Below, one piece after another: positions 23,962-33,589 of a stretch of 64,000 bases of DNA. The position numbers and the translations under genes were made by a program. The notes under the pieces were generated by a model. That model was not told where the DNA came from, did no database searches, and worked only from the letters and a program-made list of their open reading frames with translations. Numbering within the stretch: the first letter of the stretch is position 1; every line of letters begins with the position of its first letter. Source of the stretch: Neisseria sp. DTU_2020_1000833_1_SI_GRL_NUU_006 (GTDB taxonomy: Bacteria; Pseudomonadota; Gammaproteobacteria; Burkholderiales; Neisseriaceae); the NCBI GenBank assembly GCA_032388755.1, contig CP135593.1:1550001-1614000 (forward strand), read 5' to 3'.

Positions 23962-24906
23962 ATGGACACTTTGGACAAACTCATCGAACTGGCGCAAATC
24001 ACCGGCAGTGTGGACATACAGTGCCTGTTCCGCGACAAATGGTACGCCCCGCACGAACGCAGGCGCGCGCACGGTATCGCACACCTCGTCGTCGCAGGAG
24101 AAAGCTACATCAAAATCGAAGGCGAACCCGAAGCGCGTCTCTTGCAAACCGGCGACCTTATTTTTTTCCCGCGCAGCGCGGAACACATCATCAGCAGCGA
24201 AGCGGACTGCAACAACTGCGGCGATACCATTCATATCAGCAACGACGGCGCGTTTACCATCGAATCTTCAGGCAGCGGCGGCGAAAAAAGCCTCGATTTG
24301 TTCTGCGCCCGTTTCGAATACGACGAACACGCCGATATCATGCACGACCTGCCCGAAACCGTCCTTATCAAGATGGACCATCCCTCGCTGCAATGTCTTA
24401 TCTCCATGTTGCAATACGAAAGCGCACACACGCTTTCCGGCTCGTGCGCCATCGTCAATGCCCTCTCCTCCGTCCTCCTCGTCCTCATCGTCCGCGCCCA
24501 TCTCGAACAAGGCGGAGAAGCGCCTTTGGGCGGCATACTCAACGGCCTGCGCGACAAACGCCTGCGCCAGCTCATCCAAACCGTCGTCAGCCGCCCCGAA
24601 GACGAATGGAACATCGAAAAAATGACCGCGCTTGCCAACCTCTCCCGCGCCCAACTCATGCGCCTGTTCAAACAGCAAACCGGCATCAGCCCCCACGCCT
24701 TCGTCAACCTCATCCGCCTGCGCCAAGCCGCCGTATTGCTGCGGCAAACCGCCGATTCCGTCTTGTCTGTCGCGCTGAACGTCGGTTTCCAATCCGAAAC
24801 CCACTTCGGCAAAGCGTTTAAAAAACAATACGGGATTTCACCAGGGCAGTATCGGAAAAATGTGGAAACCGATGAAACCGATATTGAACTATCCGACGAT
24901 ATTTGA
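23962..24906 (+). CDS. mtrA: AraC-family activator MtrA
   Basis: A 314-residue regulator with an N-terminal cupin sensor domain (about residues 1-180) and a C-terminal AraC helix-turn-helix pair (about 205-300: LANLSRAQLMRLFKQQTG and SVALNVGFQSETHFGKAFKKQYG). The sequence follows gonococcal MtrA closely from MDxLDKLxxLAQ onward. MtrA activates the mtrCDE efflux operon in response to hydrophobic agents. The ATG at 23962 gives that N-terminus. mtrCDE is not in this window. The C-terminal tail after the helix-turn-helix is somewhat longer and acidic. Confidence 0.88.
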   Translation: MDTLDKLIELAQITGSVDIQCLFRDKWYAPHERRRAHGIAHLVVAGESYIKIEGEPEARLLQTGDLIFFPRSAEHIISSEADCNNCGDTIHISNDGAFTIESSGSGGEKSLDLFCARFEYDEHADIMHDLPETVLIKMDHPSLQCLISMLQYESAHTLSGSCAIVNALSSVLLVLIVRAHLEQGGEAPLGGILNGLRDKRLRQLIQTVVSRPEDEWNIEKMTALANLSRAQLMRLFKQQTGISPHAFVNLIRLRQAAVLLRQTADSVLSVALNVGFQSETHFGKAFKKQYGISPGQYRKNVETDETDIELSDDI

Positions 24907-24916
24907 ATTGAGAGAT

Positions 24917-24963
24917 AAAAAGGTCGTCTGAAAACCTTAATTCTAAGTTTTCAGACGACCTTT
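24917..24963 (+). terminator. DUS-pair terminator after mtrA
   Basis: AAAAAGGTCGTCTGAAAACC with its complement, followed by TTTAA, 11 bases past the stop. Confidence 0.8.
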
Positions 24964-24980
24964 AATTTTGGGAGAGAGGA

Positions 24981-25106
24981 CAGCCGTAGGTCAGATTCTT
25001 GAATCTGACATCTCCATTTGCAACAACGCTTAAAGGAAGCCTGCCGTAGCCTGCCGTAGGTCGGATTCTTGAATCCGACATCTCCATCTGCAAAAACGCG
25101 TAAAGA
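24981..25106. repeat. Tandem repeat carrying small palindromes
   Basis: A unit of about 55 bases (GCCGTAGGTC, palindrome, ACATCTCCAT and AAAACGC) occurs twice at an offset of 70 bases, with palindromes at 24990-25009 and 25060-25079. No gene is seen in the 371-base gap 24907-25277. Confidence 0.8.
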
Positions 25107-25203
25107 AAACAGAAGCATCAAATATTCGTCGAATACAAATATCCGAACTACACATTACACAGCAATGACGCCACAACTGATTTTACTCTGCAACGCAAAG
25201 ACA

Positions 25204-25248
25204 AAAAGGTCGTCTGAAAACCTTAAATCAGGTTTTCAGACGACCTTT
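25204..25248 (-). terminator. DUS-pair terminator after the disulfide reductase gene
   Basis: AAAAGGTCGTCTGAAAACC and GGTTTTCAGACGACCTTT with an 8-base loop, 30 bases past the stop. Confidence 0.8.
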
Positions 25249-25277
25249 CATTCTAGCAGACCGAGCAGATCAACCCA

Positions 25278-26684
25278 TCAAGCCTGTTTCAGCTTCGCAT
25301 CGGCATCGCGCAACGCGGTACGCAGACCTTCCTCGATAACGGGATGGTAGAACGGCATATCCAGCATTTGCTCAACGGTCATCTTCATTTGATGCGCCCA
25401 CGCCAACAGGTGTGCCAAATGTTCGGCGGCAGGGCCTAAGATTTCCGCGCCGATGAAGCGGCCGGTGGCTTTTTCGGCATACAGGCGCATATGGCCTTTG
25501 TTTACCAGCATCACGCGGCTGCGGCCTTGGTTTTTGAACGATACTTCGCCGATGACAAATTCGTCGGGTTGGTATTGTTCGGCAACCTGCGCATATTTCA
25601 AACCGACAAAGCCGATTTGCGGACTGGTGAACACCACGCCGATGGTGCTGCGGCGCAAACCGCCGCCGATATTCGGGTAGCGGCCCGCATTGTCGCCGGC
25701 AATCTTGCCTTGGTCGGCGGCTTCGTGAAGCAGGGGCAGTTGGTTGGACGCGTCGCCCGCGATAAAGATATGCGGAATGCTGGTCTGCATGGTCAGCCGA
25801 TCCGCAACGGGTACGCCACGCTCATCTTTTTCGATATTGATGTTTTCCAAACCGATATTGTCAACGTTCGGACGGCGGCCTACGGCTGCCAGCATATATT
25901 CAGCAATAAATACGCCTTTTTCGCCGTCCTGCTCCCAATGGACTTCTACATTACCGTTCTCATCGAGTTTGACCTCGGTTTTAGCATCCAAATGCAATTT
26001 CAATTCTTCGCCGAACACGGCTTTTGCCTCGTCTGAAACGACGGGGTCGGAAATGCCGCCGATGACGCCGCCCAAGCCGAAAATTTCGACTTTCACCCCC
26101 AAACGGTGCAATGCCTGACCCAGTTCCAAACCGATAACGCCCGGTCCGAACACGGCAACGCTCTTAGGCAGCGTATCCCATGAGAAAACGTCGTCGTTGA
26201 TAATCAAACGGTCGCCCAAAGGCTGCCACTGCGGCAGGATAACGGGACGCGAACCGGTAGCAATCACGAAACTTTTTGCAGTGATTTGGGTATGGTCGTC
26301 GATTTGGACGGTATGTTCGTCGATAAATTTAGCCGAACCCATAATGCGTTTGTCGGAAGGCCATTCTTCCACATCGGCAACGACAAAGCCGACAAAACGG
26401 TCGCGCTCGGATTTGACGCGCTGCATCACTTCTTCGCCGTTGACGACGATGCTGTCTTTGTCCAAATGCACGCCGAACGGATCGGTATGCAATGCGTGAT
26501 GTCGCACCTCTGCAGCAGCAATCAAGAGTTTGGAAGGCATACAGCCCACGCGCGCGCAGGTCGTACCGAACACGTTGTTTTCAATCAGGTAAACATTATC
26601 CGTATGTAAACGGGCATTGCGAAACGCGCCCATGCCGGCAGTACCGCCGCCGATTACGACGACATCTGCTTGAATTTTTTTCAT
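25278..26684 (-). CDS. Flavin disulfide reductase, dihydrolipoyl dehydrogenase-like
   Basis: A 468-residue FAD/NAD(P) oxidoreductase. The FAD motif is VVVIGGGTAGMGA (residues 8-20). The redox pair is C43/C48 in TTCARVGCMPSK. The second nucleotide fold contains VAVFGPGVIGLELG, the ATGSRP loop is present, and FYHPVIEEGL gives the C-terminal histidine. The active-site segment differs from the GGTCLNVGCIP of classical E3 enzymes. It stands beside a peroxiredoxin-glutaredoxin gene, not a 2-oxoacid dehydrogenase operon. A role in the peroxide-reducing thiol system is therefore plausible. A DUS-like stretch is embedded near 26028. Confidence 0.88.
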   Translation of the reverse strand: MKKIQADVVVIGGGTAGMGAFRNARLHTDNVYLIENNVFGTTCARVGCMPSKLLIAAAEVRHHALHTDPFGVHLDKDSIVVNGEEVMQRVKSERDRFVGFVVADVEEWPSDKRIMGSAKFIDEHTVQIDDHTQITAKSFVIATGSRPVILPQWQPLGDRLIINDDVFSWDTLPKSVAVFGPGVIGLELGQALHRLGVKVEIFGLGGVIGGISDPVVSDEAKAVFGEELKLHLDAKTEVKLDENGNVEVHWEQDGEKGVFIAEYMLAAVGRRPNVDNIGLENINIEKDERGVPVADRLTMQTSIPHIFIAGDASNQLPLLHEAADQGKIAGDNAGRYPNIGGGLRRSTIGVVFTSPQIGFVGLKYAQVAEQYQPDEFVIGEVSFKNQGRSRVMLVNKGHMRLYAEKATGRFIGAEILGPAAEHLAHLLAWAHQMKMTVEQMLDMPFYHPVIEEGLRTALRDADAKLKQA

Positions 26685-26936
26685 AATCTTTGTCCTTTTT
26701 TGTTGAGCGTCCGAAGCGGTATCAGCGTGAAGCGTATCAGGTTTTCAGACGATCTATTTAATAAACTATCAAAAATAAAAAATCGATAACTATTTCTAAA
26801 ATCTCGATTTAAAACAATAATCTCAAATTCTACTTGTAAATATAGAGCTATTCAGAACGACCGTGTAGCGTATCGTCTGAATAACTCTATTTTTCTGTTC
26901 AGACGGCTTTTTCAAACCGTCTCAAGCATCAAGCAA

Positions 26937-27674
26937 TTAGTTTTTAGCCAAGTAAGCTTCCAAATCTTCGCTACCACCGATGTATTTGCCGCCGATGAAG
27001 ACTTGAGGAGCAGTCATCTTGCCGGTGATGGCGCGAACGGAAGTAACAGTCGCATCTTTGCCCAATACGATTTCTTCGTAAGACAGACCTTTGTCTTGCA
27101 AAGCTTTTTTAGCTTTAGCGCAGAATTGGCAGCCGGGTTTGGTGAAGATGGCAACAGACTCTTGAGCTTTCCAGTCAGGAGCGATGAATTTCAACATAGT
27201 GTCAGCGTCAGACACTTTGAAAGGATCACCCGGCTCTTCAGGCTCGATGAACATTTTTTCAACCACGCCGTCGTTAACCAGCATGGAGTAACGCCAAGAG
27301 CGTTTGCCGAAGCCCAAGTCTTCTTTGCCGACCAGCATGCCCATGCCTTCGGTAAATTCGCCGTTGCCATCAGGAATCATGTAGATGTTGTCAGCTTCTT
27401 CTTCGGCAGCCCAAGCGTTCATCACGAAAGTATCGTTTACAGATACGCAGTAGATTGCGTCAACGCCGTTTTCTTTGAACGCGCCGAACAATTCGTTGTA
27501 ACGCGGCAGGTGGGAAGAAGAACAAGTCGGAGTAAATGCGCCGGGTAGAGAGAATACGACTACTTTTTTGCCTTTGAACAAATCATCGGTGGAAACATCT
27601 TTCCAAGTGTCGCCCACGCGGGTACGGAATACGACGGAAGGTACTTTTTGACCGGTACGATCTTGCAAAGCCAT
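26937..27674 (-). CDS. Peroxiredoxin-glutaredoxin fusion protein
   Basis: A 245-residue hybrid. The N-terminal part is a Prx5-type peroxiredoxin (about 1-165; peroxidatic C51 in PGAFTPTCSSSH). The C-terminal part is a glutaredoxin (about 172-245; C182-x2-C185 in PGCQFC, with TAPQVFIGG). Such fusions reduce hydroperoxides with glutathione. The ATG at 27674 has a good ribosome site (AAGGAGATCC) and is preferred to an in-frame ATG 17 codons upstream. The gap to the reductase gene (26685-26936) holds decayed uptake sequences. Confidence 0.95.
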   Translation of the reverse strand: MALQDRTGQKVPSVVFRTRVGDTWKDVSTDDLFKGKKVVVFSLPGAFTPTCSSSHLPRYNELFGAFKENGVDAIYCVSVNDTFVMNAWAAEEEADNIYMIPDGNGEFTEGMGMLVGKEDLGFGKRSWRYSMLVNDGVVEKMFIEPEEPGDPFKVSDADTMLKFIAPDWKAQESVAIFTKPGCQFCAKAKKALQDKGLSYEEIVLGKDATVTSVRAITGKMTAPQVFIGGKYIGGSEDLEAYLAKN

Positions 27675-27862
27675 TTTGGATCTCCTTGAAATTTTAGGTT
27701 TAGGGAATGATACGAGTGAATGCATGCATTCTAGCGCAGGGAGTTTGATTTGTATAATTTATAGTTCAAATAATATTAATTACCTGAAGCTATGAAACCC
27801 AACCTGCGAACGTTCCATTTAAATAGAGGTCGTCTGAAAGAAAACAAGCCCCTGACTTGGAA

Positions 27863-28633
27863 TTATTTTTCGGAATCGTGTGCATCGGACAATACGACTC
27901 CGCGGATACTGCTTTCTACTTTGTCTTTCAACATAAAGCGGTCTTCGTCTTTGCCGGGGCGAATCGGGGCGGCAAAATCGATACGGATGCGCAGTTTTTT
28001 CATGGAAACGATGCGCCAAAGTGAGCGCACCAAATCGACTTGTGCATAAGACGGCACAGTCGTCCTTTTACCGGCATCATCATAATAGCGCAGCGTAACT
28101 GCCTGAACAGGCGCGTCGGCATCGATGGCGGATTGGAAGAGCGCGGCTTTGAACGGCAAAATATCCAAGCCCAAAGAAGTCCGCGCTTCGGGGAAAAAGC
28201 TGACATTCTGCCCGGCTTTCAACGCGGCGCAAATGGCTTGGTTAATCGGCTCGACATCGCGTCGGGAATTTCGGTTGATAAACACCGTGCCTGCGTTTTG
28301 CCCCATTTTGCCCAAGACCGGCCAGTCTTTGATTTCCTGCTTGGCGATAAAGCTGCTCGGATACACCGCACTCATGGCGAAAATATCCAGCCAAGACACA
28401 TGGTTTGCCGCCACCAAAACACCCTTCACATTATCCGCGGGCGGCGTGCCGATTTCCAATTCGACATCCAAGGCTTCCAGTGCGCCTTTTCCCAGAGTAA
28501 TGACCGCATGATCGCGTTCGGCAGGATTGCCGGCATCGATACGGCGCAAATGCCTTCCGGTTCGGAACAGCCATACCGCCAGGCGGAACAATCTGCCCAA
28601 ACGGGTAAAAAACGGTGCTTTTTGTGAGTGCAT
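27863..28633 (-). CDS. nlaA: Lysophosphatidic acid acyltransferase NlaA
   Basis: A 256-residue PlsC-type acyltransferase that makes phosphatidic acid at the inner membrane. ANHVSWLDIFA is the catalytic H-x4-D box. FINRNSRRD and FPEARTSLG are blocks II and III; the usual FPEGTR glycine is replaced here, as in other NlaA-like proteins. An N-terminal amphipathic or membrane stretch precedes the domain. It follows mutM (fpg) on the same strand, the fpg-nlaA arrangement described in meningococcus. A second family member is at 60947-61699. Confidence 0.88.
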   Translation of the reverse strand: MHSQKAPFFTRLGRLFRLAVWLFRTGRHLRRIDAGNPAERDHAVITLGKGALEALDVELEIGTPPADNVKGVLVAANHVSWLDIFAMSAVYPSSFIAKQEIKDWPVLGKMGQNAGTVFINRNSRRDVEPINQAICAALKAGQNVSFFPEARTSLGLDILPFKAALFQSAIDADAPVQAVTLRYYDDAGKRTTVPSYAQVDLVRSLWRIVSMKKLRIRIDFAAPIRPGKDEDRFMLKDKVESSIRGVVLSDAHDSEK

Positions 28634-28682
28634 AACTGTTTTTCTTTTCGTCTTAAATGTGTATCAAATCATAGTAATAACG

Positions 28683-28721
28683 TTTTCAGACGACCCAGAT
28701 GACAAAGAGGTCGTCTGAAAA
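28683..28721 (-). terminator. DUS pair between mutM and nlaA
   Basis: TTTTCAGACGACC and GGTCGTCTGAAAA with a 13-base loop, just past the mutM stop. The mutM-nlaA transcript would have to read through it. Confidence 0.55.
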
Positions 28722-28733
28722 CAGGTTCATAGA

Positions 28734-29561
28734 TTATTTTTGGCAGTTCGGACAATAAAACGTCCCGCGCTGCCCCAAAACTTCCTTCTGCACCAAACCG
28801 CCGCAACGGACGCAGGGTTCGTTGTGCCTGCCGTACACCGTATATTCCTGCTGGAAATAGCCGCTTTTTCCGTCGCTGTTGACGAAGTCGCGCAACGTGC
28901 TACCGCCGGTTTCAATCGCGCGCTGCAATACCGCTTTAATCGTTTCCACCAAGACAGCGCATTCTTTTTTCTTAACCTTGTCCGCAGGGCGGTGTGGCGA
29001 GATGCCCGATTTAAACAGGCTTTCGTTCGCATAAATATTGCCCACGCCGACCACGACGGCATTGTCCATCAGAGCCAGCTTGACCGCGCGTTTTTGTGTT
29101 TTAAATTTTTGGTACAGATACTCGGCGGAGAAGTCGTCTGAAAGCGGCTCGGGGCCCAGTTTTTCAAGAAGCGGATGATGCTCGGCAATGCCTTCATACC
29201 ACAGAATCGCGCCGAATTTACGCGGGTCGTGATAGCGCAATACCGTTCCGTCCGCAAACACAATGTCCGCATGGTCGTGTTTGTCGGGATGATCAATCCG
29301 CGTATCGCCGTCCGTAAAAATCCGCAAGCTGCCCGACATGCCCAGATGAATCAATAAAATACCCGTTGCAAAACCAATAATCAGATATTTCGCCCGCCGA
29401 CGACAACTCAATACTTCCTGCCCCGCCAAAAGCTCCGCCAACTGCGGATTGACCTGCCAGCGCAGCTTGGTTTGGCGCAACACGACATCCGCCACCTTTT
29501 TACCTTGAATATGCGGGCTGATACCGCGCAACGTCGTTTCCACTTCAGGCAATTCCGGCAT
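28734..29561 (-). CDS. mutM: Formamidopyrimidine-DNA glycosylase (Fpg/MutM)
   Basis: A 275-residue glycosylase/AP lyase that removes 8-oxoguanine. The N-terminus MPELPEVETTLRGI has the catalytic proline 2 and glutamate 3. DNAVVVGVGNIYANE lies in the helix-two-turn-helix region. The C-terminal zinc finger is CVRCGG ... CPNC. All catalytic parts are intact. A DUS near 29132 is translated as PLSDDF between the domains. Confidence 0.97.
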   Translation of the reverse strand: MPELPEVETTLRGISPHIQGKKVADVVLRQTKLRWQVNPQLAELLAGQEVLSCRRRAKYLIIGFATGILLIHLGMSGSLRIFTDGDTRIDHPDKHDHADIVFADGTVLRYHDPRKFGAILWYEGIAEHHPLLEKLGPEPLSDDFSAEYLYQKFKTQKRAVKLALMDNAVVVGVGNIYANESLFKSGISPHRPADKVKKKECAVLVETIKAVLQRAIETGGSTLRDFVNSDGKSGYFQQEYTVYGRHNEPCVRCGGLVQKEVLGQRGTFYCPNCQK

Positions 29562-29808
29562 TTTTCTTTATCCTCAAGCTAATACAATCAACATCGCCTT
29601 TTTCAGACGACCTAAGATTCTACCGATGCCAAAGCGGCCTGACAATTTGCAACCAATCAGCTTTACAGGCAGAAAGCAGCAAATTCAAGGCAGAATGACA
29701 AATATAGAAGAGGCTATTTTTATGGAGTCAAACCTCTCGTTTTCAAATGTTCGGCCTCAAAAGGTCGTCTGAAAACAGTCATGCCGGTTTTACCCAACAC
29801 AAAATTTC

Positions 29809-30480
29809 TCAATCCGAAATCCGCGCCGCGCCCAAAGCCACCGTCTGCGTTCCCAATATTTTTTCAAACTCCGGCAAGGGCGTCACCCCCGCCATACGCT
29901 TGACCAAAACCAAACCGTACACCGCCGCGCACTGCGGCCACCACCTGTCCCCCGCCTTCTCCATAAAACGCCAAAACCGCAGCCCCTTTTGCGAATTCAC
30001 AGCAGGCAGGTACACCATAAACTTTCCGAACTCCACCTCAAAATCCAAATCCGCCAACTGCTGCTTCAAAGCGGACAAAGTCAGGCAATGCTCCTTTTTA
30101 GGCAAACGCGCTCCATCAAACCACTTACTGAAAAACCACAAAGATTTCGGATTAAACCCCGTCAAAACCAACCGCCCTTCAGGTTTCAACACCCTGGACG
30201 CTTCATGCAGCACTTGCGTCAGCGCGGCAGTTTCATGACTGTGCGGCATCAGCAGCACATCAATAGAATGACTCTCCCAAGCCATAGCATCTGCCGTCAT
30301 CAATACATCACGGGGTATGGCAACCACGTTTTCAGACAACCCCAACCATTGACCGCCTTGTTGGACAACGGTCTGAACATGGCAAGGAGCAAACCGCTCC
30401 AAGTAATGCGCAAAAAACTGCTTTTCCCGCTCCGCCGTATAGCGGCCGATAATAGTCCGTTCAAACCATTCTTCCATCAC
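29809..30480 (-). CDS. Class I SAM-dependent methyltransferase
   Basis: A 223-residue protein of the Methyltransf_11 type. The later half of the Rossmann core is visible: SIDVLLMPHSHETAALTQVLHEASRVLKPEGRLVLTGFNP. The N-terminal glycine-rich SAM loop is weak (VVQQGGQWLGLS), as in several proteobacterial homologues near dnaQ/rnhA. The substrate is unknown. It stands alone between mutM and trpB. Confidence 0.8.
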   Translation of the reverse strand: MMEEWFERTIIGRYTAEREKQFFAHYLERFAPCHVQTVVQQGGQWLGLSENVVAIPRDVLMTADAMAWESHSIDVLLMPHSHETAALTQVLHEASRVLKPEGRLVLTGFNPKSLWFFSKWFDGARLPKKEHCLTLSALKQQLADLDFEVEFGKFMVYLPAVNSQKGLRFWRFMEKAGDRWWPQCAAVYGLVLVKRMAGVTPLPEFEKILGTQTVALGAARISD

Positions 30481-30570
30481 CCTGCCCTTTCAAAATGCTG
30501 CAACCCGCATTATAACGGCATGATGAGGCAGACCAAACCTCCATAACTTTACTTTGTTATTGAAAAGGTA

Positions 30571-30613
30571 AAAGGTCGTCTGAAAACCTATTTACTCAGT
30601 TTTCAGACGACCT
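30571..30613 (-). terminator. DUS-pair terminator after trpB
   Basis: AAAGGTCGTCTGAAAAC and GTTTTCAGACGACCT with an 11-base loop, 29 bases past the trpB stop. Confidence 0.75.
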
Positions 30614-30641
30614 CTTGTCTTTATCCGCTCAACGGAAATGC

Positions 30642-31844
30642 TTACAACTCAATCCCTTTCAACTTCGCCACGGTATTGATGTCTTTATCGCCGCGGCCGG
30701 ACAGGTTGACCAGAATCACTTGGTCTTTGCCCATTTTCGGCGCGTTGGCGACTGCCCATGCGAGGGCGTGGCTGGATTCGAGCGCGGGGATGATGCCTTC
30801 GAAGCGGCACAACAAATCAAAGGCTTCGAGTGCTTCGTCGTCTTTGGCGACGGTGTATTCGACGCGTTTGATGTCGTTCAGGTGGCTGTGTTCCGGGCCG
30901 ATGCCGGGGTAGTCAAGGCCTGCGGAAACGGAGTGCGTCCCCAAGACTTGACCGTTTTCGTCCTGCATCAGGTAGCTGCGGAAGCCGTGCAATACGCCGA
31001 TGGGGGCTTTGCTGGTAATCGGCGCGGCGTGGTCGGGGGTGTCCACGCCCAAACCGCCGGCTTCCACGCCGACGAGGCGCACGTTTTCTTCACCAATATA
31101 CGGGTGGAACAGACCGATGGCGTTCGAGCCGCCGCCGACGCAGGCAACGGCGACATCGGGCTGTCTGCCGATGGCTTCCTGCATCTGCGCTTTGGCTTCG
31201 TTGCCGATAACGCATTGGAAATCGCGCACCATTTCGGGATACGGCGCAGGGCCGGCGGCGGTGCCGATGATGTAGAACGTGTCGTCCACGCGGGCGACCC
31301 ATTCGCGCATGGCTTCGTTCATTGCGTCTTTCAGTGTGCGGCTGCCGCTGTCGACGCTGACCACGTTTGCGCCCAACAATTTCATGCGGAACACGTTGGG
31401 CATTTGGCGCTGGATGTCGTCCGCGCCCATGTACACGTCGCAAGTCATGCCGAAGCGGGCGGCGACGGTAGCGGAAGCCACGCCGTGCTGACCTGCACCG
31501 GTTTCGGCAATGACGCGTTTTTTGCCCATGCGGCGGGCAAGCAGCGCCTGACCGATGGTGTTGTTTACCTTGTGCGCGCCGGTGTGGTTCAAGTCTTCGC
31601 GCTTCAACCAGATTTGCGCGCCGCCCAAATGCTCGGACAATCGCGCGGCATGGTAAACGGGGCTGGGTCTGCCGACGTAGTGTTTCAAATCGCGGTGGAA
31701 CTCTTCCCAAAACGACGGGTCGTTTTTCGCTGCTTGATAGGCATCCGCCAGCTCTTGCAAGGCGGGAATCAGGGTTTCGGAGACGTAAAGTCCGCCGTGT
31801 TCGCCGAAAAAGCCCTTCTCGTCGGGCGCTTGGTAGTTTTTCAT
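30642..31844 (-). CDS. trpB: Tryptophan synthase beta chain
   Basis: A 400-residue PLP enzyme joining indole and serine. The PLP lysine is in LNHTGAHKVNNTIGQAL. The phosphate-binding loop is GGGSNAIGLF, and GAGQHGVASATVAA is the COMM-domain entry. It is not next to trpA or trpF, so trp genes are dispersed. Another inverted DUS pair lies upstream at about 31864-31903. Confidence 0.97.
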   Translation of the reverse strand: MKNYQAPDEKGFFGEHGGLYVSETLIPALQELADAYQAAKNDPSFWEEFHRDLKHYVGRPSPVYHAARLSEHLGGAQIWLKREDLNHTGAHKVNNTIGQALLARRMGKKRVIAETGAGQHGVASATVAARFGMTCDVYMGADDIQRQMPNVFRMKLLGANVVSVDSGSRTLKDAMNEAMREWVARVDDTFYIIGTAAGPAPYPEMVRDFQCVIGNEAKAQMQEAIGRQPDVAVACVGGGSNAIGLFHPYIGEENVRLVGVEAGGLGVDTPDHAAPITSKAPIGVLHGFRSYLMQDENGQVLGTHSVSAGLDYPGIGPEHSHLNDIKRVEYTVAKDDEALEAFDLLCRFEGIIPALESSHALAWAVANAPKMGKDQVILVNLSGRGDKDINTVAKLKGIEL

Positions 31845-32000
31845 CGGATTTCTTCCTTGTTTGTTTTTTCAGACGACCTCGGTTTAAGAAGGTCGTCTGA
31901 AAGGGAAAATTGTCGGCAATTATAGCGGTTTTTTACACTTTGTCGCAGGGTTTTGCAGGAATACGGATGCCGGTTTTACGCCATTGAAACCGTATTAGCC

Positions 32001-32047
32001 AAAAGGTCGTCTGAAAACCGTATTCCGAGTTTTCAGACGACCTTTTT
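32001..32047 (-). terminator. DUS-pair terminator after the fumarase gene
   Basis: AAAAGGTCGTCTGAAAAC with its complement running into a T-run, 19 bases past the stop. Confidence 0.8.
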
Positions 32048-32065
32048 CAACCTGGCATCAAGGTT

Positions 32066-33589
32066 TTAGGACTCGACGGGGATGATGCCGATTTTTGCCT
32101 GCCATTTGCGCGGGGCGGTGGCGTGGATGGATTCGCCTTTGCTGTCCACGGCGACGGTTACGGGCATGTCTTTGACTTCAAACTCGTAAACTGCTTCCAT
32201 GCCCAATTCGGGGAATGCCAAGACTTTGGAGGATTTGATGGCTTTTGCCACGAGGTATGCCGCACCGCCGACTGCCATGAGGTACACGGCTTTGTTGTCG
32301 GCGATGGCTTCGCAGGTGGCTGCGCCGCGCTCGGATTTACCGATCATGCCCAAGAGGCCGGTTTGTTCGAGCATTTGGCGGGTGAATTTGTCCATGCGGG
32401 TAGCGGTGGTCGGGCCTGCCGGGCCGACGACTTCATCGCCGACCGGATCGACGGGACCGACGTAGTAAATCAGGCGGTTGGTGAAATCGACGGGCAATTC
32501 TTCGCCTTTGTTGAGCATATCGACGAGGCGTTTGTGTGCGGCATCGCGGCCGGTGAGGATTTTGCCGTTCAGCAGCAATACGTCGCCGGTTTTCCAGCTG
32601 GCAACTTCTTCTTTGGTCAGTTTGTCGACATCGATGCGTTTGCCGTTGTCGGGGCTGTAAGTCAAATCTGGCCAGTCTTCAACGCGCGGCGGAGTCAGTT
32701 CGACCGGGCCTGAGCCGTCCAATTCAAACTCGACGTGGCGGGTGGCGGCGCAGTTCGGAATCATAGCAATCGGCTTAGAAGCGGCATGGGTCGGGTAATC
32801 GAGGATTTTGACATCCAACACGGTGCTCAGACCGCCCAAACCTTGTGCGCCGATGCCCAGCGCGTTGACTTTTTCAAAGAGTTCGAGGCGCAGGGCTTCG
32901 GTGGTGGACAATTCTGCACCGGACGCGGCTTTTTCCTGCAACTCTTGAATGTCGATGTGGCTCATCAGGGATTCTTTTGCCATCAACACGGCTTTTTCGG
33001 GCGTACCGCCGATACCGATGCCCAAGATGCCGGGAGGACACCAGCCCGCGCCCATGGTCGGGATGGTTTTCAATACCCAATCGACGATGTTGTCGGAGGG
33101 ATTGAGCATGGCGAGTTTGGATTTGTTTTCAGAGCCACCGCCTTTTGCCGCGCAGGTTACTTCGACTTTGTCGCCCGGCACGATGCTCATATGGATGACG
33201 GCGGGGGTGTTGTCTTTGGTGTTTTGGCGTTTGCCGGCGGGGTCGGCGAGGACGGACGCACGCAGCGTATTGCCTTCCCAAGTGTAGGCACGGCGTACGC
33301 CTTCGTTAACCATCTCTTCCACGCTCATGTCCGCATCCCATTGGACGTTCATGCCGACTTTGAGGAAGACGGTTGCGATACCGGTATCTTGACAGATGGG
33401 TCGGTTGTTTTCCGCACACATGCGGCTGTTGACCAAAATCTGCGTCATCGCGTCTTTGGCGGCGGGATTTTCTTCCTTCTGCCACGCCTTATAGAGTGCG
33501 TCGATGTAGTCTTTCGGATGGTAATAGCTGATGAATTGGAAGGCATCGCAGATACTTTGGATAAAGTCTTCTTGCTTAATGACGGTCAT
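32066..33589 (-). CDS. Fumarate hydratase, class I (iron-sulfur)
   Basis: A 507-residue class I fumarase interconverting malate and fumarate. It has the N-terminal [4Fe-4S] domain and C-terminal domain in one chain. Cluster cysteines are expected in RPICQDTG, GAGWCPPG and MIPNCAATRHVEF. GPVDPVGDEVVGPAGPTTATRMD belongs to the C-terminal half. These enzymes are oxygen-sensitive. The gene is divergent from the fumarate-reductase-like operon at 34413, which uses its product. I give no symbol because fumA and fumB cannot be told apart by sequence. Confidence 0.93.
   Translation of the reverse strand: MTVIKQEDFIQSICDAFQFISYYHPKDYIDALYKAWQKEENPAAKDAMTQILVNSRMCAENNRPICQDTGIATVFLKVGMNVQWDADMSVEEMVNEGVRRAYTWEGNTLRASVLADPAGKRQNTKDNTPAVIHMSIVPGDKVEVTCAAKGGGSENKSKLAMLNPSDNIVDWVLKTIPTMGAGWCPPGILGIGIGGTPEKAVLMAKESLMSHIDIQELQEKAASGAELSTTEALRLELFEKVNALGIGAQGLGGLSTVLDVKILDYPTHAASKPIAMIPNCAATRHVEFELDGSGPVELTPPRVEDWPDLTYSPDNGKRIDVDKLTKEEVASWKTGDVLLLNGKILTGRDAAHKRLVDMLNKGEELPVDFTNRLIYYVGPVDPVGDEVVGPAGPTTATRMDKFTRQMLEQTGLLGMIGKSERGAATCEAIADNKAVYLMAVGGAAYLVAKAIKSSKVLAFPELGMEAVYEFEVKDMPVTVAVDSKGESIHATAPRKWQAKIGIIPVES

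Noticed and set aside
21722..25106. Clusters of short repeats as a possible CRISPR array
   Set aside because: The repeats are dRS3, DUS and small palindromes with irregular spacing and no unique spacers or cas genes.
30615..31925. 436-codon frame opposite trpB
   Set aside because: Shadow; trpB on the other strand is complete and fully supported.
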